Source of the DNA: Methanobacterium_B sp963825335
GTDB taxonomy: Archaea; Methanobacteriota; Methanobacteria; Methanobacteriales; Methanobacteriaceae
Assembly (NCBI GenBank): GCA_963825335.1
Contig: CAWGSP010000001.1
Location: forward strand, 806,001 to 870,000
Reading direction: 5' to 3'
Length of the DNA stretch: 64,000 nt
Shown: positions 9,068 to 18,235 of the stretch, one piece after another
How positions within the stretch are numbered: position 1 is the first letter of the stretch
How the letters are laid out: every line of letters starts with the position of its first letter
Position numbers and translations under genes: made by a program
The notes under the pieces: model-generated
The model's input: the letters and a program-made list of their open reading frames with translations, nothing else
Told to the model about the DNA's origin: nothing
The model's database searches: none

Positions 9068-9400
9068 TTATTCTCGGTATTTATTTACTATCTCTAATAT
9101 CTGTTCTAATTCTTCTTTTTTGTGTGAACCTCTTTCCTTCGCAAACAGAAGCCTAAGATCTGCAAGATCTACTGGCATAACATCTGCTATTTTAATGGCT
9201 TGGGTATTTTTTATGATTTCTTTAAGTTCGTCAACGAGTTTCTGAGCAGTTTCAACATCCAACTTTGCAAACTTGGTTACATGGTCGATGGCGAGATTTT
9301 GTTCGTAGGTAGGATCGATGGACTCTGCACTTTTTATGAGTAGTTCTTTGGCCTCTGCAATTGTGATGGGGTCGGTTTCAATGACTTTTTTTCCAATCAT
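9068..9400 (-). CDS. rpo4: RNA polymerase subunit Rpo4 (RpoF)
   Basis: 110 residues. Archaeal counterpart of Rpb4, which pairs with Rpo7 to form the stalk of RNA polymerase. The pattern is an N-terminal GKKVIETDPITIAEAKELL segment, then the HRDC-like helical domain ending in LADLRLLFAKE and a charged tail. It starts 4 bp after the L21e stop, so the two are certainly co-transcribed. Length and order match other methanogens. Confidence 0.93.
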   Translation of the reverse strand: MIGKKVIETDPITIAEAKELLIKSAESIDPTYEQNLAIDHVTKFAKLDVETAQKLVDELKEIIKNTQAIKIADVMPVDLADLRLLFAKERGSHKKEELEQILEIVNKYRE

Positions 9401-9404
9401 CCAA

Positions 9405-9698
9405 TCACTCTTGCATCTGTAAATGTTCCGGACGTATGATCAATTTTTTAGCCTTATTACCATCATTTATTTCTACTATGTAAGCACTTCCCCTTTTATC
9501 GTCGATTTTACCAGTTTTACCATGGAAACGTGGGTGTGGCTGACCTTTGTGAATACTTGGATCGATTATTATGTGTACAATATCACTTTCATCGAAAGTT
9601 TGTATCTTTTTGGTTATAGGGTTTGTCCTACCCGCTCGTATAGTCTTTTTAAGTTTGTAACGTGTTTTACTTCTTGAACCTTTTGATCTTGTTACCAT
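9405..9698 (-). CDS. rpl21e: Large-subunit ribosomal protein L21e
   Basis: 97 residues, basic N-terminus (TRSKGSRSKTRYKLKK) followed by the SH3-like core with HPRFHGKTGKI, characteristic of eL21. An AT-rich 283-bp gap upstream holds the probable promoter, making this the first gene of the L21e-rpo4-DUF655-rsmA run. Length is normal for archaea. Confidence 0.95.
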   Translation of the reverse strand: MVTRSKGSRSKTRYKLKKTIRAGRTNPITKKIQTFDESDIVHIIIDPSIHKGQPHPRFHGKTGKIDDKRGSAYIVEINDGNKAKKLIIRPEHLQMQE

Positions 9699-9981
9699 AT
9701 TTTTAAACCTCCAAAACCCCGTAGGGCATGCTGTAAGATGACCATTATAGTATGGTCATTTTTATGAACATTCAAACTAATTCATATTGGATTGATTAAT
9801 CATTATCTATTCTAGTTCAAACAAATTTGATCAATGAATTCTAAAATTCGTTGAAATCATATTTGAACCATAACAGAATCCATTTCAGATACTCAATTTG
9901 TATGCTGAATAATGAATTTGCAATGAGATGTAAATATATATTTTGATTTCTTGAACCATATAATACTATTCATTCCATACT

Positions 9982-11220
9982 TTAAATGTTTACATCGAGA
10001 ACATCGAGTTGCACACATTTCGCATTTGTTCCTAAAATCTCTGATACACTTGGTTTACTTCTGTTTTCATCACCAGATATAAGTTCTTTAATGTAAAGAC
10101 CGCCCTCACATTCTATCACAAGTTCCAATCTGGTCGAATCGATCTTTCTACATTTTAAATTCTTTATTTCACGGGTACGGATCTTGTCTGCTCTCCTGTG
10201 CGACACTCTTATTGGAGTACGTTGGTTTATTATCCTGATAGACTGGAGTGACTCCAAAATTTCGTCTTTAACTTCACTGTCCAGTTCAACAATCGCTCTG
10301 TAGATCTTGTAGGTGTCACGAGATGATTCTTTTATTTCTGCCCGCCTGTCCCTGTGGACAAATTTCATGTCAGAAATTTCAACTTTTCCTGAAGCATGTT
10401 CGTTAACTGAGTTCTTAAGTTTTTCTAGATCGATTTCGCGTTCTTTTGGGTTAATTACTTCCAATACAAATGTTCTCCCACTTCCAAGCATCCTCACATC
10501 TATATCTTCACGCCCTGCTCCATGAAATTTAGCACCATCACCCTTTGCTAGTTTGATTGCATCTTCTGAAATGAGTTCTTCAACAGTTTCAAGATACATT
10601 TTACCAGTGTAATTGCAACTTTCACATCCCCTGCCTTTGCATTTGCTACACGGCCATTTTGTCTGGGGAATGCCCCTTATAAGTTTTCTGTAACGGCTTT
10701 CAATGAACAGTGGTTTAATTTGAGTTTCAATTTCCCAAGTTTTGAAATCCATCATCATCACCAAGTCGGGATTATCAAATTCAACTTCTTTATCCAGCCT
10801 TAATGATAACTCTTTACCTATCTCTCTGTTTATTTCTTTTTTGATATTTTCAACGTCTAGATCAAATTTTTCATGGATATAATTTTCTTTCCTCAGGATC
10901 TCAGGATCAACACGACTACCTATCAAGAAATTGGAAAATTGAATTTTTTCTGCTGCTATATGAGATATTATGTCTTCGATCGCCTGGTCAAGATCATCGA
11001 ATAGATCGTTGCATATACAACATCCGGAATTTTTTTCTATATTTTCATTTGAATCAATCAAATCCTGTCGTACATGTTTGCCCCGGGCAAGGTTGCCATC
11101 ACCTTCTACACTCTTCGAAAAATTTCTTCCAAGACATCTGTTACAGATGTTACCGTTGGTCATTTTTATGATACTAATTGCTTTATCCTTAACTTGAAGT
11201 TCCATATTGTCCATTCCCAT
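9982..11220 (-). CDS. pus10: tRNA pseudouridine(54/55) synthase Pus10
   Basis: 412 residues. It makes pseudouridine 54 and/or 55 in the T-loop of archaeal tRNAs, replacing bacterial TruB in that role. An N-terminal zinc-binding region (CNRCLGR and CCIC, then CSKCKGRGCESC near residues 190-205) precedes the catalytic domain, whose GAGREDIDVRMLGSGR segment holds the catalytic Asp. The C-terminus GGLYIKELISGDENRSKPS matches the end of the family. It follows srp54 on the same strand after 117 bp. Confidence 0.92.
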   Translation of the reverse strand: MGMDNMELQVKDKAISIIKMTNGNICNRCLGRNFSKSVEGDGNLARGKHVRQDLIDSNENIEKNSGCCICNDLFDDLDQAIEDIISHIAAEKIQFSNFLIGSRVDPEILRKENYIHEKFDLDVENIKKEINREIGKELSLRLDKEVEFDNPDLVMMMDFKTWEIETQIKPLFIESRYRKLIRGIPQTKWPCSKCKGRGCESCNYTGKMYLETVEELISEDAIKLAKGDGAKFHGAGREDIDVRMLGSGRTFVLEVINPKEREIDLEKLKNSVNEHASGKVEISDMKFVHRDRRAEIKESSRDTYKIYRAIVELDSEVKDEILESLQSIRIINQRTPIRVSHRRADKIRTREIKNLKCRKIDSTRLELVIECEGGLYIKELISGDENRSKPSVSEILGTNAKCVQLDVLDVNI

Positions 11221-11337
11221 ATATTTGAAATTAACTAGTTGTTATCTTAATTCTGTATTTACTAAAAAGAGAAATCTATTACTAAAAACTGCAGAAAATG
11301 CTTAGATTTTCATCCAAAAATGTGAAGGATAGGAAAA

Positions 11338-12669
11338 CTATCTCATCATTTGTCTCATCATTTGTCCCAGTGGACCGCCCATTTTTCTCTTTCCAAACCC
11401 TTTCATGGCCTTTTTGGTGACTTGATAATATTTTAAAAGTTCTTTAACATCTTCGCTTTTCATACCAGATCCTCGGGCTATCCTCTTGACCCTTGACTGT
11501 TTAATCACTTCTGGGTGTTCTAATTCTTGTTCTGTCATAGAGTCCATGAGTATCTTGTATTTTGATAATTTTTCTTCGGTCACTTGGGATGCATTTTTGG
11601 GGAGTTTACCGCTTGCTCCAGGGATCATGTTCATTACCTGCTGCATCGGCCCCATTTTATTCATCATCTCAAACTGTGAATACATATCTTTGAGTGTGAA
11701 CTTACCGCTGAGCATAGCATCGACATTTCCCATGTCGGTATTTTCATCGGCAATTTCTTCTGCACGCTCAAGCAAAGTTCTTATGTCTCCCATTCCCAGT
11801 AGTCTCGATATGAAACGGTCTGGATCGAAGGCTTCAAAATCTTCTACTCTTTCACCAGTACCAATGAATTTTATTGGTGCTCCAATTTCGGCAACGGCTG
11901 AAAGCGCGCCTCCACCTTTTGCTGAACCATCTAATTTGGTGATTATGATCGATCCGATTTTCGTTGTTTTGTTGAATGCTAACGCTTGGTCCTTTGCTTG
12001 TTGACCTATAGTTCCATCTATTACCAGTATGACCTCGTTTGGATCGACAACAGAAGAGATATTTTTCATCTCATCTAACAGATCTTTCTCTTCCTTATGT
12101 CGTCCTGCAGTATCAATTATGATTACATCATTCTTTTTGGCTTCTTTTAAACCTTTTTTAGCAAGATCAAGCGCGTCTGGGTTGTTAGGATCCCCATAAA
12201 CCGGCACGTTCATGGGTTCTGTGAGTTGCAATAGTTGTTCATATGCTGCTGGTCTCCATGTATCGGTACTTACGATAGCGGGATTGAAACCTTTCTTCTG
12301 GAGGTAACGGGTTAATTTTCCTATGGTTGTTGTTTTACCGCTTCCTTGGAGTCCCATGAAAAGTATTTTATAAGGTCTTTTATCGATCTCAATTTCCTCT
12401 GCTGTTGAACCGAGGAGATTAACGAGTTCATCATAAACTATCTTCACAACGTGTTCTTTGGGGGTTACACCCTTAGGAGGTTTCTCATTTAGAGATCTAT
12501 CTTCTATGGTTTTTGAAAGTTTTAAAACCAATTTTATATTCACATCAGACTGAATAAGGGCCCTCTGTATGTCTTTTATAACCTCTTTAACCACTTCTTC
12601 ATCTATTATGGCCATTCCTGCCAATTTTTTCATTGTATTGGTCAGGTTTTTACCAAGATTGCCCAACAT
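11338..12669 (-). CDS. srp54: Signal recognition particle GTPase SRP54
   Basis: 443 residues. It binds signal peptides and 7S RNA and delivers ribosomes to the FtsY receptor. Domains: N (1-90), G (about 95-290) with P-loop GLQGSGKTTT, DTAGR and TKLDGSAKGG motifs, and a methionine-rich M domain ending GGPLGQMMRQMMR. The start is an ATG beside a GGTGAG site. The 356 bp upstream separates it from the divergent hpt gene. All motifs are intact. Confidence 0.96.
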   Translation of the reverse strand: MLGNLGKNLTNTMKKLAGMAIIDEEVVKEVIKDIQRALIQSDVNIKLVLKLSKTIEDRSLNEKPPKGVTPKEHVVKIVYDELVNLLGSTAEEIEIDKRPYKILFMGLQGSGKTTTIGKLTRYLQKKGFNPAIVSTDTWRPAAYEQLLQLTEPMNVPVYGDPNNPDALDLAKKGLKEAKKNDVIIIDTAGRHKEEKDLLDEMKNISSVVDPNEVILVIDGTIGQQAKDQALAFNKTTKIGSIIITKLDGSAKGGGALSAVAEIGAPIKFIGTGERVEDFEAFDPDRFISRLLGMGDIRTLLERAEEIADENTDMGNVDAMLSGKFTLKDMYSQFEMMNKMGPMQQVMNMIPGASGKLPKNASQVTEEKLSKYKILMDSMTEQELEHPEVIKQSRVKRIARGSGMKSEDVKELLKYYQVTKKAMKGFGKRKMGGPLGQMMRQMMR

Positions 12670-13025
12670 TTTATCTCACCAATTTTAATTTTTTTTAATT
12701 AATTATTAAATTGAATATCTCATCATACTATAATTATTGAAACCAAAATTTTCGGGTATAATATTCTTTAGAGTCATGCCAAAAACTGATCATGATTTCA
12801 GTTTCAATATTTTTACAGTTAATCCAACTGTGTTAAATATAAATTCATTCAGATATAAATTGATTTGTAGAAATATATATCTAATTAATTAATTCTAAAA
12901 ACACTTAGAAAACCTTTATTTATTTGATTTAGAATCATTTTAACTCCCTCGATGAGATTGATGGAAGAAAGTTACGATTTGATGATATCGTGCATTAGTT
13001 TAATTATTCAGAAGTTGGTGAATTT
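12670..13025. other. Divergent srp54/hpt intergenic region
   Basis: 356 bp, AT-rich, without a credible gene. It must carry both promoters. TATA-like strings include the ATATATAT around 12870-12880. No inverted repeat or known riboswitch was recognised. Confidence 0.4.
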
Positions 13026-13601
13026 ATGCTTGAAAAACTCAAAACCAGTTTAGTAAATGCTCCGATAGTTAAAAAAGGCGAATATGATTATTTTGTACAT
13101 CCAATTACCGATGGAATTCCATTGGTTGAACCTGCCATACTCGAAGAGGTGGCAAATGGAATTTCAAAATTTGGTAATATGGAAGTAGACAAAATAGTAT
13201 GTATGGAAGCTATGGGCATACACATAGCAACCGCACTATCTATAAAAACTAGGATACCATTTGTTGTTATTAGAAAAAGAGTTTACGGTCTTGAAGGTGA
13301 AGTGTCTGTACATCAAACAACAGGATACAGTCAAGGACAGCTTTATATTAATGGATTGAAAAAAGGTGACAGAATACTCCTTGTTGATGATGTTGTCAGC
13401 ACAGGAGGCACGATGATCGCTGTACTCGAAGCCCTGAAAAATATGGGTGTAGTGGTTGTTGATGTCGTGGCTGTGATAGAGAAGGGCGAAGGAAATAATA
13501 TAGTACAAAAAGAAACAGGATTCATGGTTAAAAGTCTGGTTAAAGTAAATGTGGTGGATGGGAAAGTTTTGATCGAAGAAAGTGTCGATGATGTGTTATG
13601 A
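13026..13601 (+). CDS. hpt: Hypoxanthine/guanine phosphoribosyltransferase
   Basis: 191 residues. It salvages hypoxanthine and guanine with PRPP. The PRPP-binding signature is RILLVDDVVSTGGTM (about residues 116-130), preceded by VVIRKRVYGLEGEVSV and a purine-site YSQGQLYI region. Length and N-terminus match archaeal Hpt proteins. It is followed 50 bp later by dph2. Confidence 0.94.
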   Translation: MLEKLKTSLVNAPIVKKGEYDYFVHPITDGIPLVEPAILEEVANGISKFGNMEVDKIVCMEAMGIHIATALSIKTRIPFVVIRKRVYGLEGEVSVHQTTGYSQGQLYINGLKKGDRILLVDDVVSTGGTMIAVLEALKNMGVVVVDVVAVIEKGEGNNIVQKETGFMVKSLVKVNVVDGKVLIEESVDDVL

Positions 13602-13651
13602 TCGTCTCTTTTTATTTGTTACTAATATTAAAAATAGGGGATAGTTAACAA

Positions 13652-14647
13652 ATGTTGAATTATGATCTTGATATAGATGAAGTTGTGAACAGGATTAAAA
13701 AAATGAATGCGTGCACTGTTGGTTTACAGTTTCCTGAAGGTCTTAAAACCAATGCTGTAGATATTGCAAGGATAATAGAAAATAATACAGATGCAACGGT
13801 AATAATATCAGCAGATCCATGTTATGGTGCTTGTGATGTTGCGGATAACGATTTTGGAGCAGTTGTTGATTTATTAGTACATTTCGGTCATAGGCCACTA
13901 CCAATAGACTACGGTTTGCCGGTGATGTTTATTGATGCTCGTTCTACTATGGATATAAAGGAGTGTGTTGGAAGTGCCCTAGGTTATCTTGAAGGTTATA
14001 ATAAGATAGGGTTGGTAACAACGACCCAACACTTACACGCACTGAATGAAATTGCAGATTTTCTTGAACAGAATGGTAAAGAAGTTTTAATGAGTGAAGG
14101 AGTAGGAACAACAAGGGGCCAAGTATTGGGATGCAACTTTTCAGGTATTAAAGATGTTGATGCAGATGCATATCTATACGTTGGAACTGGAAAGTTCCAT
14201 GCACTAGGGATCAAACTCTTCACAGACAAGCCCGTTGTAGTGGCTGATCCTTATCTTGGCGATGCTAGTGAATTGGATGAGTTCGCTGACAGAATTTTGA
14301 GAATCCGCTTTGCAAGAATAGCTAAAGCAATGGAGGCAGAGAAGTTCGGGATCATAGTTTCATCCAAGAAGGGCCAGTCAAGAATGGTGCTTGCAAAATC
14401 ATTAAAGAGTATGTTGGAAGAATCTGGAAGAGAAGCGTTTTTAATCTTACTCGATGATGTGTCACCAAATTTATTGCTTCCATTTATAGATATAGACGCA
14501 TTTGTCATGACTGCATGTCCCAGAATTGCCATTGATGATTCAAAAATGTATAAAAAGCCATTACTGACTCCTCCGGAGCTTGAAATAGTGCTTGGAAAGA
14601 GAAAATGGGAAGATTATGAAATAGATGAAATTAAATATAACGACTGA
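13652..14647 (+). CDS. dph2: Diphthamide synthesis enzyme Dph2 (3-amino-3-carboxypropyl transferase)
   Basis: 331 residues. A non-canonical radical-SAM enzyme that transfers a 3-amino-3-carboxypropyl group from SAM to a histidine of aEF2, the first step of diphthamide formation. The three cluster-ligand Cys regions are visible: DPCYGACD (about residue 60), LGCNFSG (about 165) and TACPRIAID (about 290). The archaeal enzyme works as a homodimer, so one gene suffices. Intact and of normal length. Confidence 0.95.
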   Translation: MLNYDLDIDEVVNRIKKMNACTVGLQFPEGLKTNAVDIARIIENNTDATVIISADPCYGACDVADNDFGAVVDLLVHFGHRPLPIDYGLPVMFIDARSTMDIKECVGSALGYLEGYNKIGLVTTTQHLHALNEIADFLEQNGKEVLMSEGVGTTRGQVLGCNFSGIKDVDADAYLYVGTGKFHALGIKLFTDKPVVVADPYLGDASELDEFADRILRIRFARIAKAMEAEKFGIIVSSKKGQSRMVLAKSLKSMLEESGREAFLILLDDVSPNLLLPFIDIDAFVMTACPRIAIDDSKMYKKPLLTPPELEIVLGKRKWEDYEIDEIKYND

Positions 14648-14821
14648 GAATATCATAACAAAACATAAATATCATGGAGTAAAAAAATTATTTCTTAATT
14701 ATATTACTATATAAGATGAAGACCAATAGAAAGTTATCTGATAATTATAAAAAATCATTCGAATTTCTAGAAAATCGAAGTTCAAGATAGATCAGTACTT
14801 ATTTTAAGTTGAGGTGAACAT

Positions 14822-15391
14822 ATGAAAACCAAATCTGGAGATTTTGTTTTGCCAGGGGATCCTCTCGGGGTCACTGAGGAATTTGTTCCATCAGAATGGA
14901 CCTATGAAGAGGAAGGAAAAATAAGATCCCTTGTTGCAGGAACTGTATCTGTGGACGATAAAAACAAGAAGATATCAATAATTCCAAAAACAAGTTCTCC
15001 ATCCTCATTGAAGAGTGGAGTGATTGTACTTGGTCAGGTATCTGATGTAAGAGGTCAAAGGGCATTAATTAAGCTGGATAGCATTAAAGATAATCGGAGA
15101 AGTCTTGTAACCTCATTTTCTGGAGGAATACATATCTCACAGGCACAAAAAGGTTATGTGGCTAAATTAACCGATGAATTTAGGATAGGCGACTTAATTG
15201 AGGCTAGGGTGACTAAAATAATAGGCATTGATAATGTTGACCTCACAACAGCCGAAGATGAACTCGGTGTCCTCAAGGCCATGTGCACTAAATGCAGGCA
15301 CTATATGAAACAAACAAGTAAAAACGAAGTTGAATGTCCAAACTGTGGTAATAAAGAGAGAAGAAATCTTTCTTCCCAATATGAGGGATAA
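14822..15391 (+). CDS. csl4: Exosome RNA-binding subunit Csl4
   Basis: 189 residues. Cap subunit of the archaeal exosome that recruits RNA and DnaG. Order: N-terminal PGDPLGVTEEF domain, central S1 domain (VIVLGQVSDVRGQRALI to DLIEARVTKI), and a C-terminal zinc ribbon (CTKCRHYM and CPNCG). In related Methanobacteriales csl4 is directly followed by rpo11; here 3.3 kb of decayed DNA separates them. Confidence 0.94.
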   Translation: MKTKSGDFVLPGDPLGVTEEFVPSEWTYEEEGKIRSLVAGTVSVDDKNKKISIIPKTSSPSSLKSGVIVLGQVSDVRGQRALIKLDSIKDNRRSLVTSFSGGIHISQAQKGYVAKLTDEFRIGDLIEARVTKIIGIDNVDLTTAEDELGVLKAMCTKCRHYMKQTSKNEVECPNCGNKERRNLSSQYEG

Positions 15392-15428
15392 TTTCCATAA
15401 ATTACTCACTTTTAATAAGTGTTTGTCC

Positions 15429-15548
15429 TAAAAATACATATGGCAACGAAATTCATCCTAAATTTGAAGAGATTCAACCCCATGATCCTAAATTAAAACA
15501 ATATTTTACCGAACTGGAACTAAGAGAAATATCACTCAGTGCTAAAAA
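15429..15548 (+). pseudogene. Fragment, C-terminal end of an unrecognised gene
   Basis: A protein-like stretch of about 40 codons reads VCPKNTYGNEIHPKFEEI and so on, ending KNL-stop at 15548. It has no start codon of its own and no recognisable family. It looks like the 3' remnant of a lost gene just after csl4. Confidence 0.35.
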
Positions 15549-15688
15549 CCTTTAATTCCTAATGAATCCATTTCGATGATTTGACATAGGGTTGGTGGAG
15601 TTGGAATGGAATAATTTATTGTTTAATAGCTTAAATAACATTAGTGGAAAATTAAGGTTAATAGATTCCTGAAGTGATGGATAAAATA

Positions 15689-16491
15689 ATGAACAGAGGT
15701 ATTATATATTGTTTTAAAGAAAATAGAGGAAAATCAAAAGTCTCTATTGCATTGGATATATATTGGATGAAACTCATCCATTTTTATTGGATGTAAAAAC
15801 CCATCAAAATTCTTATGAAAATTTTGTAAATCATTCGATATACCATTATATTCACCAATAGTAATAATCACTGTTGATCAGGAATCTACAAGAAAAAAAA
15901 ACGTCAAGCAAGTCTTCCAGAGATTATTTATAATGGAGGACAGATAATCCTACTATGGCGTATGGTATAGGGAAACATGAATTAACAGGACTTTATGAAT
16001 GTTTAGCATGCGTTTATTTTCCAAAATTTGGTCCAAAGGATTCATATGATCTCGTTGCTTTAAGAACAGAGTTTTCAGTTTCTGAACTTAAAAGACATCA
16101 TGAGATAATATTTTAACAACTGAAAAAGATATTTTAAACATATCAAAGCATAGGGGAACTCCTGTTACTAATTTAGAAAGATTTGTAAATGAACCAATTA
16201 CTGCACTTTTACATGGAGAATGTGGAGTTCTTAGAAATTGCATCTCAAGATAAAGAAGCTACTGCCTCTATACCCCATATACCTCTTTTACTTGCAATAC
16301 AACCTAGCTACTCAATTAATAATACCTTATTTAAAACCCTCAACAGAGATTAAACAATTAGAATGCGCAGCAGTTTTTTGTGGGTCAAAAATTCCTTCAC
16401 AAAATCCTTTTGAAAAGCGTAAGAAAAATACTTATGTTTTTGTTCAGATCCTGTATATTTAAAAGCATATAAAGAGAAATGGAGATTATAA
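15689..16491 (+). pseudogene. Unrecognised gene broken by several frameshifts
   Basis: A coherent protein can be read only by changing frame at least four times. ATG 15689 gives MNRGIIYCFKENRGK; a shift near 15763 gives LDETHPFLLDVKTH; after a stop near 15860 comes PIVIITVDQESTRKK; after a poly-A run comes RQASLPEIIYNGGQI; then MAYGIGKHELTGLYECL (from 15955) to a stop near 16115. A further shift gives LTTEKDILNISKHRGTPV, and the tail ends KAYKEKWRL-stop at 16491. A run of nine A at about 15891-15900 is one obvious break. I do not recognise the family. Confidence 0.5.
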
Positions 16492-16651
16492 CGATTTAAG
16501 CGATAATTTTATAATTTTAATGTTATAAATGCTTTTTTCAAAGCAAAAACTAGTACAAGAACAGATTCAACAACAGATTAAATAAAAGAATCATGTCAAT
16601 AGAAATAATTAATGAGACCTCAAATGAATTAAAGTGAAATAATATAGGGAT

Positions 16652-16735
16652 GTAAATGGGGGTATCACGAAAAACTTTCGAAAGTCAGTTTTTCCTGCAG
16701 CAGAAGATGATGCGAAAGGAGCTGCCACTCAAATT
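16652..16735 (-). pseudogene. Fragment of a second nitroreductase gene
   Basis: Read on the minus strand this gives VAAPFASSSAAGKTDFRKFF and a following VIP, nearly the same as residues about 46-68 of the intact nitroreductase at 16883-17533. At DNA level the 70 bp from about 16658 match about 17337-17405 closely. It is therefore the remnant of a paralogue or of a duplicated copy. Confidence 0.7.
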
Positions 16736-16882
16736 ATCCCCAAATATAATATTAACCTCTTATATTTCTCTATAATTTAATTACAAATAATTTTAATATT
16801 AACATCTCCTCTTTATCCATGTTTATCTCATTAAGATTCGATGTATTTTAAGGATTCAATTTATTTTTTTAATTTTTTTAAT

Positions 16883-17533
16883 TTATTTTAGCCATTTCAC
16901 ATTAGAATCAAAATCCGGATAATTTACGGGGCGTGGCTCAAAATTATCGGCTGGATATCCTAAAACACAGCTATCCAGGGCATATTCTCCAGTTGGAATG
17001 CCTAAAAGCTTGCAGAACTCCTCATCATCACCTAATTTCAGATGCATAACGAATGTTATTGGTCTGAACCCTATTTTGAGCGATACTGCCTTTAACCACA
17101 TGGTTTCCATGCAATAACTAAGCGACTCGGAAGTTATAGCTGGAATTCCTTTTCGCTCTCCTGCAATTATCAAATATGGAGCATTATTTAATAATTTACC
17201 AATTCCAATAGAGTTAGTTCGTTTTATTGTCTGTACAAAAGGTATTGGGCCAAAATCTTCTTCCATTTGAGACTCTAATTTTGTTAATCTATCATCAATA
17301 ATGTCTTCTACCTTTTCCATCATAGGTGTAGTAGATGGTATCACGAAAAACTTTCGAAAGTCATTTTTTTCTGCAGCAGGAAATGATGCGAAAGGAGCTG
17401 TTAATCCTGATCGAATTATCTTTTCAATATCTTCTTCTTCTGGTGGATTTGGGCTAAATGCTCTCACAGTATGGCGAGCATTCAGAATTTCATCCAATGC
17501 CTGACTATGCCTAATAGTTATTTTCTCAAACAT
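16883..17533 (-). CDS. Nitroreductase family protein
   Basis: About 216 residues with the FMN-binding nitroreductase fold. It has an N-terminal ILNARHTVRAFSPNP with the Arg that binds FMN phosphate, a central SESLSYCMETMWLKAVSLKIG helix split by its turn, and a C-terminal VLGYPADNFEPRP. ATG 17533 (MFEKITIRHS) is preferred over 17548 because AGAGGT lies just before it. It sits inside the decayed island, with a damaged copy fragment 150 bp downstream and a broken MarR gene upstream on the same strand, a typical regulator/oxidoreductase pairing. Substrate unknown. It looks intact. Confidence 0.82.
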   Translation of the reverse strand: MFEKITIRHSQALDEILNARHTVRAFSPNPPEEEDIEKIIRSGLTAPFASFPAAEKNDFRKFFVIPSTTPMMEKVEDIIDDRLTKLESQMEEDFGPIPFVQTIKRTNSIGIGKLLNNAPYLIIAGERKGIPAITSESLSYCMETMWLKAVSLKIGFRPITFVMHLKLGDDEEFCKLLGIPTGEYALDSCVLGYPADNFEPRPVNYPDFDSNVKWLK

Positions 17534-17771
17534 ATTTTTACCTCTCATGTATTTTCTCTAAATTTAATAAAATAATCTTAATATCCTTTATTCATTATTT
17601 AAAGCATTGAAAATCTTCAATAATTATTCTATATTTATCTATTCATTTAATCCCCTCATTTGATTTAATACTCTATTTCATTTCACAAATCTCTGTTTAA
17701 AAAATTTTATCACCAAATTTCATTTTTATTCATGAATGGATTCTATAACATTTTGAACAGATGGTGAGTTC

Positions 17772-18209
17772 ATGATATTTTTTGGCAGATGTTGTCGTTT
17801 TCACAGACAAATTTTGAGAATAGCTCTATGAATTTGTCCTGCTCTTCTGGAGTTAGCATCGACATCCCTCCCTCCACGTAATCGAATATTTTTCCTCAGT
17901 CTCCGTGATCCATGCCTTTGCTTTAGCAGTGGGAACCACAAAAACATTTCTTTTATCTTTTTCGTCTTTAACTCTGATAACATAGCCTTTCTTCTCAGGC
18001 ATATCTATGTAATGTGATGTTGTACTTTGGCAACTTTATTTGCTTTTTGGAGATCCTTCATATTCACTTAAAAAAGTTTTATCTATATATAATGAACGAT
18101 TCAACTGGGGAAATATCACTTTTTACGCCTGGCTCTATCCCGAAAGCTATGTTTGTGAAGCTTGAATAATGGTCAGATAACAACGAAGTTTTCTTATGCT
18201 TTTACTCAT
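17772..18209 (-). pseudogene. Broken MarR-family regulator
   Basis: On the minus strand the wing and following helix of a MarR protein can be read (EKKGYVIRVKDEKDKRNVFV, then VPTAKAKAWITETEEKY). A frame change then gives the C-terminus LTPEEQDKFIELFSKFV, ending at a stop near 17774. The N-terminal half from ATG 18209 hits a stop after about 16 codons and is scrambled. At least three frame breaks are needed, so the gene is dead. It lies directly upstream of the nitroreductase on the same strand. Confidence 0.7.
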
Positions 18210-18235
18210 AATAGTTCTAATGTCCGAACTATTAT
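18208..18235. promoter_or_regulatory. Palindromic operator, MarR type
   Basis: A perfect 10-bp inverted repeat, ATAATAGTTC-N8-GAACTATTAT, overlaps the original start codon of the broken MarR gene. The size, spacing and position fit an autoregulatory MarR operator. The binding protein encoded here is no longer intact. Confidence 0.65.

Noticed and set aside
16238..16462. 74-codon plus-strand frame
   Set aside because: Only part of it is coherent with the frame-broken gene at 15689-16491; the start lies inside another frame's coding stretch, so it is not an independent gene.
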